Shown here one piece after another: positions 57,746 to 64,000 of a stretch of DNA of 64,000 nucleotides (positions are counted from its first letter, which is position 1; every line of letters starts with the position of its first letter). The DNA lies in assembly GCA_963556145.1 (NCBI GenBank), contig OY744473.1:868001-932000 (forward strand), in the 5' to 3' direction. The notes under the pieces were generated by a model, which was not told where the DNA came from, made no database searches, and worked only from the letters and a program-made list of their open reading frames with translations. The stretch comes from Hygrocybe punicea (taxonomy: Eukaryota > Basidiomycota > Agaricomycetes > Agaricales > Hygrophoraceae). A program made the position numbers and the translations under genes.

Positions 57746-59293
57746 TCACATATGGCACTTCTGGTTCTTCCCCTCTGGGTAGCTAACAATGAAGGTCAAC
57801 CAATAGTGATTATAAAATGTGAAAGGAGTGGAGAAAGCAATCTGTTCTATCCATGGCACATTGTGAGCAATGATTTCAGCCCAATCCTTTGGAATAGTAT
57901 TGAGGAGATCAGTGTTGTAGGGATCAGCATGAAAGCCAATGTTCAACTGCAGCCGTTTAAGATGTTTGAGTTCACGTAACCTAGCAGCAAACTCCTCCTA
58001 AAAAGTCTGTAAATCAACATATAAAACCAGAATAAATTGATCACACACAGCCATTTCAGAAATTAGCTGACCACGATTGAACCGGTGAATGCCTAACACC
58101 TCCAGCCATGGAAATTGAGAGCTGAGGAAGGATAACAGAGAGGAATTGATTGGACCATCCATAACGAAACGAAGTGTAGTCAAATGAATTGCTCGCAATC
58201 CTCCAAGCATTTGAAATAGTTCATCTCGATCGAGTAGCCGAGTTGGAGGAGAGGCCGCAATGATGGACAAGGATTGAAGAGAAACAGGTAAATGCTTGAA
58301 AAATGCATCACAGTCCGGCACATTGGCAATAGCCAACGTTGTAAGCTCCGAATAGATGCAGTTCACTGTAAATGCTATGGAGGGTCGCCACAGAATGAGC
58401 GGATTGCTGTCAGGCTTGCATGGACAGCTGAGATCGAGCTTCCTCAGTCGGGGCATCACCGCTAGGACGTCTATGAGTGATGTTCCGGATACGAATGAAT
58501 GTCCGCAGATGACGAATTCTCGCAAGCTTGGCCATTCAAGGCTCTGAAGCAAGTCCAATTGCAAGGAGTTTCCACACAATTCAAGGTATTCAAGATTACT
58601 CGAACAACGTGAAATAATGTCTTCCAGAGTCCGCTTCCCATTCAACGTGACGGGCTGAAGTCCGTGGAAGTGGAGAATTAGACGAGTGAGTGATCGGACA
58701 GAGCCATCGGCAAACATTGGTGCAGAAGCCCAAACGTCGCCTACAAACTCCAAGGACGACAACCCGGGAACAGATGCAACGCTTCTGAGCAAGTTGCGCC
58801 ATCGATTACGAGGCATACCAGAGAGTTTGAATCTCGCAAGATATGTCATTTTCGGCAGCGCCGCATTCAATGCTTTGGCGGTGTCAATCCCTACTGGCCG
58901 GTAATCGAGAATGAGGTGAAAAAACCTGGATGACCAAGTTAAAACATGTGAAAAGATGCCACTACGGATGACCTACCTGACGTATTTCCAGAATTCCGGC
59001 AGCAGCAAATGCTCTCGAGTGCTTGGTCGCCAACAGTGATCACGGAAAAGATATGGCAGACAAAGGAATCTGATGCGTTGGCAGACGAGCGAGAGGGGTC
59101 TGACAAACGTGATACCATAGGTATCCTTCGTGGCTTGTATTATGAGGTGGAGAATATCATCCGGGATATCGTCAAGATGCTTGTTGGGAGGAAGGATGTG
59201 ATCAACTGGCTCTGACAACTCTTGGTCGATGACTTTTCCGACTGCCTTGAGTTCCTTTGAATGCCGACGTCGAAATATAGAGTGAAAGCTCAT
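57746..59293 (-). CDS. F-box protein with leucine-rich repeats, 481 aa, 3 exons
   Basis: Minus-strand exons 59293-58977, 58925-58049 and 57997-57746 join in frame (introns 51 and 51 bp, GTAGGT...CAG and GTGTGT...TAG). The N-terminal part holds an F-box-like segment (DDIPDDILHLIIQATKD ... VRPLSLVCQRIRFLCLPYLFRDHCW, about residues 42-90). The rest has repeated leucine-rich units (LSSLEFVGDVW, NLEYLELCGNSL, LRKLDLSC, LTTLAIANVPD, LQSLSIIA, LEVLGIHRF, LKRLQLNIGF). F-box proteins link a target held by the repeat domain to the SKP1-cullin ubiquitin ligase; the target is unknown. ATG 59293 is the first in frame with the F-box. The gene is intact although transposon remains end about 360 bp past its 3' end. 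Confidence 0.85.
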
Positions 59294-60400
59294 TGATAGT
59301 TTAGCGGTTGTCACCAGCTGGGTAGGTTGAAACTTGAACACGACGTGACTCGCACCAATATATGAGGGATATACGCACGAATGTGTTGCGCCTACCCATA
59401 TTCTGATTGTGGACAAATGGAAACCCATCCAGTGGCACGATCTTACATATCATTATGAAGGCTGTGCTGTAAAAACATACAGTGGCTCCCGCTGTGCTCT
59501 TGCAATGTTGCACTCTGTACATTATAGTTCTGTTCTGGCGGCTATGGAATATACCACAACGATTACCATTTTCAAGCCATGCGGAACCGCAATCCGAGTC
59601 TGCTCAAGCAAGAGTTGCCGCCTGAGGTTACGTCCTTCACGGTGATCCACGTTAACCATCCTTGGTCTGCCAGTGAGTCCACGAGCTCAGGGTGCGTTAC
59701 GTTGTGAATATTTATCGACTTCCCCCAGGCTGATTTCCGCTCTCAGAGGAAATCCGACCGCGTACATTTATTGCGGTTTGAACCAGGGAATCCGATACCT
59801 TCATTGATAGAATCTGAATTTGTCAGGTTATGTACTATGTACCAGGACCAAGTATGTCATCCCAGGTCTCCCTAGAGTGATATGACCACTCACGCTACCT
59901 AACAAAGGTCTTGCTTTCGAACACGTTTGTCCATTGGATGTCTCATTGAGTCAAGCTTCTGGACGAAGCTAACTTAACTGCAGTACATCAGAAACGCAAT
60001 TCACATATAAAATCAAGTCGATGCTGTCTCTAATACTAGTAGCAATGCAGATCCATCGAACTTCGAATGTAGTGGACAAAAAAAGTCTTCATATGGTTGT
60101 AAACTAAGCAAGCAAATTTCATGATAGATTGAAGGAACATATGTGAGCAAGGAGAGAAACCCAGGGTCGGAAGTAGAAAGGAATGGTAAAGGAATGGCGT
60201 ATTGTAAGAACTTCCCGTATCCAGCTCCGGGTATATAATGTAGCGAGAAAAAAGAGCGGAGTATATATGCATTGGTGTCTCCCAAATATTAATCCATCCA
60301 GAAGCAATCACCGGTGCACCAGACGGAGAGTGGGTGGGTGGTAAGCACATCCGTTTTGTATGTATGAGATTCAATTAGAAGTGGATCACGTAAGAGAAGA
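59294..60400. other. Intergenic region between two minus-strand genes
   Basis: About 1.1 kb. It should hold the promoter of the F-box/LRR gene (near 59300-59700) and the 3' untranslated region of the next gene (near 60000-60400). The ORFs seen are short and unconvincing. Confidence 0.45.
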
Positions 60401-63400
60401 TTACGGTTCTTCTTCCTCCTCCTCCAGAACATTGTGGAGTGGAGCGCCGTGGACGTAGCGGGCTGGACTAGAGCGGCCAGTCTCATCAACCGGAACTTGA
60501 GCAAGGTCCACGAGTTGCGGTTCGGGAGACGTAGAAGGAAGGAGCGTAGATTGAACGGAGGCTGGAGATGTCTTTGGCGGTAATACTACGGCCTCCTTTG
60601 GTGGCGTAGGAAGCGCCCGCACGGGAAGACGGGAAGGTTGACTAGCAGCGGCAGGGGCAAAGCCCGGCGTCCCACGTTCGCGCTCACGATACAGCTCGAT
60701 CAGCACAGCAGTCTTGCTTGGCGCGGGTGACTTCGAGGTTCCGCCATCAATGCTGCCCCCGATTCCATTTCCATTGCTTTTAGCGGGGTTTCCAGCGAGT
60801 GAACCAATGGAATCCACTATCGGTGTGCGTCCATTTTCTATATCGGGCCTCCGATTTTGGGTGTAGTCAAGTTCGGGATCATCATTTATGGCCGAAAATG
60901 TGGAGGGCAGCTCGTAATCTGTCATGGAAGTAGGATTGACCGCTTTTCGAGGGACTAATGGGGCCACATAGTTATCCACCAACGAAGGGAAAACATCAAT
61001 ATTGTCGCCTCCGCCTCCACTTGGCGAAAGATGCGCCTGGGGATCATCATCTTGAGCCGACACCTGACGTCGTTCAGGGTGTAAATCGAAATATCCAAGT
61101 CGCCTATTTGCCTTCTGCTGTTGAAGATAAGAAACGCCAGAGGGGGTTGTTGCAGCAGCGGCTTCCTCTTCCTCTTCCTCTTCCTCTTCCTCCTCCTCCT
61201 CCTCCTCCTCCGGTTCCTCGTGCTCAGGTTCGTCCTCCTGCGATGGCTCAGACTCCTGCTCGTACATCGGTTCCTGATGTGGCAAATTGGAAAAATAATC
61301 CCCGTCATACACTGCCATTCTCCTAGGAATCAGCTGAACCTCGTCGACGGTGTCAGCATGAAGGGGCTCCAAGTCACCCTCGTCTTCCGAAAGCGGCTTC
61401 CGATCGAGCACAGCAGCAAGTGCCTTCGCCACCTCTAAACTCGCCGACTCGGGATCTGACCGCACACCTTTACCGTTCCGCTTGAACTCTGCCTCCTGAG
61501 CACCCATCCGCCGGTCCTGCGTTGCAACAAGGATCTCCATCCATGAATCATCCGTCGACTCCCTCCGTGAGCGCTTCCCCCCATCTGTCACCTGGCGTTG
61601 GCCAAGGTTGTCCGGCTGGTACTCGTCATCGCTATAGCTAGCGACTCTGGTTTCAAACTCTACAGTCGAATACTCTGACGGTACCATTCCCGTTTTACGA
61701 CCTCCGCCAGGACTAGGAACGGGAATCCCGCCTGGCAACTTAAAACGCGACAATCTTTTTGCGGACGTCGACACCGTCAACTCAGGCTGTGGCTCCCGGC
61801 TTGGCCTTTTGTTCGCAGTACTGTCATCGCGAGAGCTGGAGTTCTCCGGAGGTAGCGGTGTCGAATCTCGGTCACCAATTATGGCGATCACCGACGGCGC
61901 TGTTGGTGCCATGGGCGGGCCTCTAACAGAGCTTCTTTGGCCTAGGGATATGACTTTGGTATCACCCGTTCCACGCAGTAAGCCTTCAAATTCTACCTCG
62001 CGATACGATGGGATATGCGGGACGTGTCCCACGACGTACGGGCGGCCATTAAGAGTTAAAGCTGGCTTCCATTGTTTAGATTTGTTAGATGGAGAGAATA
62101 GGGAGGGAAGGCGACGGCGGCTGGTGACACCCTCTGCAAGTTGTTGTCTGTACTCCAATGGCACAAACTCTTCAAATAAGAGAAGAGAGGTGCCAGTACG
62201 TGGATCAGAACCCGCAATTGCAGAATGTCGCTGGCTGACTAGAGCCTTGAATTCAACCTGATGCAATCATCATGAAAAGACGGCTCGGAGAAGCGGTTGC
62301 AAGATGCACACACCAATGCCCAGTTACATTCTCTATCATATTCCTCCACCCTCTCTAGGTCCATCCAGCCACCCCCATAGATCAGATCACAAAAGACATC
62401 CACAAATGATTCCTCCACCATCTCCTCCGTGCCGATAATTGGTTCTGTATCCCATCCAAATGGCGGTAGCGCACGCTGAGTCTTCTTCATCTTTTTTGAA
62501 ATTTCAGCATGTTGGGAGGGCCAAGTGGATATAGTCGTCGCGATAGGTGTACTGAATTGCAATGTTGCGTTCAGGGGAACGTCGTTGCGCGAGAATCCGC
62601 TATTAGAAAAATCATTCCAGCTTAGTGTGGCACGTTTTGCAGCGCGAGCCTATCGCATACGGTTTACCAATAAAAACAAGAGGCAAAATGTTGAATCAAT
62701 CACTCACGGTTCTTGCGCCTTCTGTTAGATCAAATTGTAGCTTCTTTTCATCCGTTCCAAGGCCGCCAAAGCCCATAGTCTCAAATTCCCCCCATTTCAG
62801 ATCTGTCAAACTTCTGAACCGATCTTCTCCCTGTCGGACGCCAAGCAGCCCGTTCCCCAAACCAAAAGGGTCCTCATCCTCCAAGGCCGTGGAGGATGTC
62901 CTTGATGAAGTGCTCGAGGAAGCGCTGTCCATTGGGAACACCCCCGGCCCCATATCAGGGTGGAAGTGCGGTGGCATGTCCATCCTCTTTTTATATGCAT
63001 CAGAGTATCGAGGTAATAGTTTCAAGGCTGCGGGCGCGATTCTATCCCACTCCTTCGAAGTGGCGAGACCGCGCTCATTCGATGGGAAACTGGGCCCGCG
63101 CTCGTTCGATATCGGACCGGGCCTTGGGCGTTGGCCCCATGACGCTGCCGTTTTGACGAGATCGGACGAATACATCCTCACGTTCCTGCGAACACTCACA
63201 ATGCGGACCGTTCTCGCACCCTTCCGCGCTTGTGGCTTGTGGTGCTTGTTCGTCTCCTTGAGGAAGGGCAACATAGAGGGATAACCGCGGATCCAGTCCT
63301 TCAAACGTGTGGGGACGCCAAGGGACGTGGCGCTCCCATGAATGACGCCGGTGTTAACGTCAGTGGACGATATTACTGCTCGCGGTGCGTCTTGCCAGCG

Positions 63401-64000
63401 GATGAAGGCGAGGATGAGGTGTTCTGTGGCGTTCGTGGCCCAGAGGTAGTGTATGTATGTGTGATGGAATGCGAGAGTCGGTGGTCCGAGACCGAAGAGA
63501 AGGGGGCCAAAAAGTGGTGAGAGTGTGGGAGGAGTGTGTCCTGAGGATGAGCTGTGTGCTGTCATGCGGATGAGAAGAGAGAAGAGAGAGAGTAAGATTG
63601 ATTGGAGGGGTTGAGCGAGACCTGGTAAGAAAGTCGCAAAGTGCGAGGGCGGATACTGTAGGGCTATAAGACGGTATCGGCGTCAGCTGCCTTCGTGTTC
63701 CAGCCGAATGATTGTAGTAGTAGTAGTACGGACCAGCTTCAGAATCTCTGAACTGAACATAATGATCCCATGAAATCAAGCCGCGAACGTCCTGGCCACC
63801 AACACAGCGTACGACACGCGCCATGCCCCAGCGCAGGCACATTCCAAGCTCGTAAGGACCAGCAAACTTTGCTTCCTCCCTCCAGCGACGCTCGGCGTCG
63901 ACAAAATCGGGTTTGCTGCACGTAGCAAGAAAAGTTTGAATAAGGCGCTTGATAGCCGGAGCGGAGATATCGAGCGCCAACGACGAGAAGATGAAAGGTG
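60401..64000 (-). CDS. Msb1/Mug8-like protein (RhoGAP-like fold), 3' part; N terminus off the window
   Basis: Minus-strand exons 64000(partial)-63734, 63663-63622, 63558-62708, 62649-62314 and 62257-60401 join in frame, giving about 1117 residues to the TAA at 60401. Blocks: APAIKRLIQTFLATC, GPYELGMCLRWGMARVVRCVGGQDVRGLISW, QYPPSHFATFLP, GHTPPTLSPLFGPLLFGLGP, IHYLWATNATEHLILAFIRWQDAP. Then DLKWGEFETMGFGGL, WNDFSNSGFSR, and GWDTEPIIGTEEMVEESFVDVFCDLIYGGGWMDLER. The C-terminal 620 residues are disordered, with an acidic run of about 18 glutamates (61165-61216). From memory the N-terminal half fits the fungal Msb1/Mug8 domain family, linked to polarity and Rho signalling; that name is the uncertain part. 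The gene looks intact. Confidence 0.65.
61165..61216. repeat. CCTCTT/CCTCCT microsatellite encoding poly-glutamate
   Basis: Short tandem triplets on the plus strand; on the coding (minus) strand they give GAG/GAA codons. All units keep the frame. Confidence 0.9.

Noticed and set aside
1..64000. tRNA, rRNA, CRISPR arrays or bacterial-type operons
   Set aside because: None seen; tandem repeats found are minisatellites or transposon parts without CRISPR-like regular spacers.

Overview
The window is from a filamentous basidiomycete, most likely an agaricomycete (mushroom-forming fungus). Host genes carry many short introns of about 46-80 bp with GT...AG ends. The gene content fits (condensin SMC2, KISH, an OPT transporter, F-box genes), and the rest is a dense pile of agaric-type transposable elements. 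About one quarter is host gene space and about three quarters is transposon or decayed sequence. All spliced models were read by eye from splice sites and family motifs; no alignment was run.

Layout. 1-2613: end of a Ty1/copia element with open pol and its 3' LTR. 2751-7157: an unrecognised proline-rich ORF, then a truncated right end of a hAT element carrying nested foldback insertions; its last base lies only 88 bp before the smc2 start codon. 7246-18870: intact host genes: smc2 (16 exons), a KISH gene on the other strand (4 exons), an OPT oligopeptide transporter (26 exons, with exons of 20, 16 and 8 nt and one GC-AG intron) and a GPI-anchored six-hairpin glycosidase. 19092-22323: decayed F-box-type gene and an unresolved secreted-protein start.

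24136-45030 is best read as one old Ty3/Gypsy element with LTRs of about 830 bp, blown up by three later insertions. They are a 9.4-kb hAT transposon (24982-34354, 8-bp target duplication GAGCCCAC), a 1.65-kb LTR-like insertion inside gag (34819-36467, target duplication ACAAT) and a 201-bp hAT-type MITE inside pol (40040-40240, target duplication GGCCCTTG). The hAT element has two convergent genes inside its terminal repeats: a BED-finger transposase and an 846-codon protein of unknown function. The Gypsy also carries an antisense, cysteine-rich gene between pol and its 3' LTR.

47081-57387: remains of a DEAD/RecQ-like helicase and of a PIF1-like helicase. The PIF1-like gene is split by a 7-kb LINE (49061-56099, poly-A tail, 14-bp target duplication), which is itself split by a solo LTR (51821-52405). 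57746-64000: intact host genes again, an F-box/leucine-rich-repeat gene and the 3' part of a large Msb1/Mug8-like gene running off the window.

The old elements decay in the same way: their reading frames are broken almost entirely by TGA codons where arginine is expected, as expected from C-to-T change at CGA (RIP-like mutation or methylcytosine deamination). The copia ORF at the left edge lacks this damage and is probably young.
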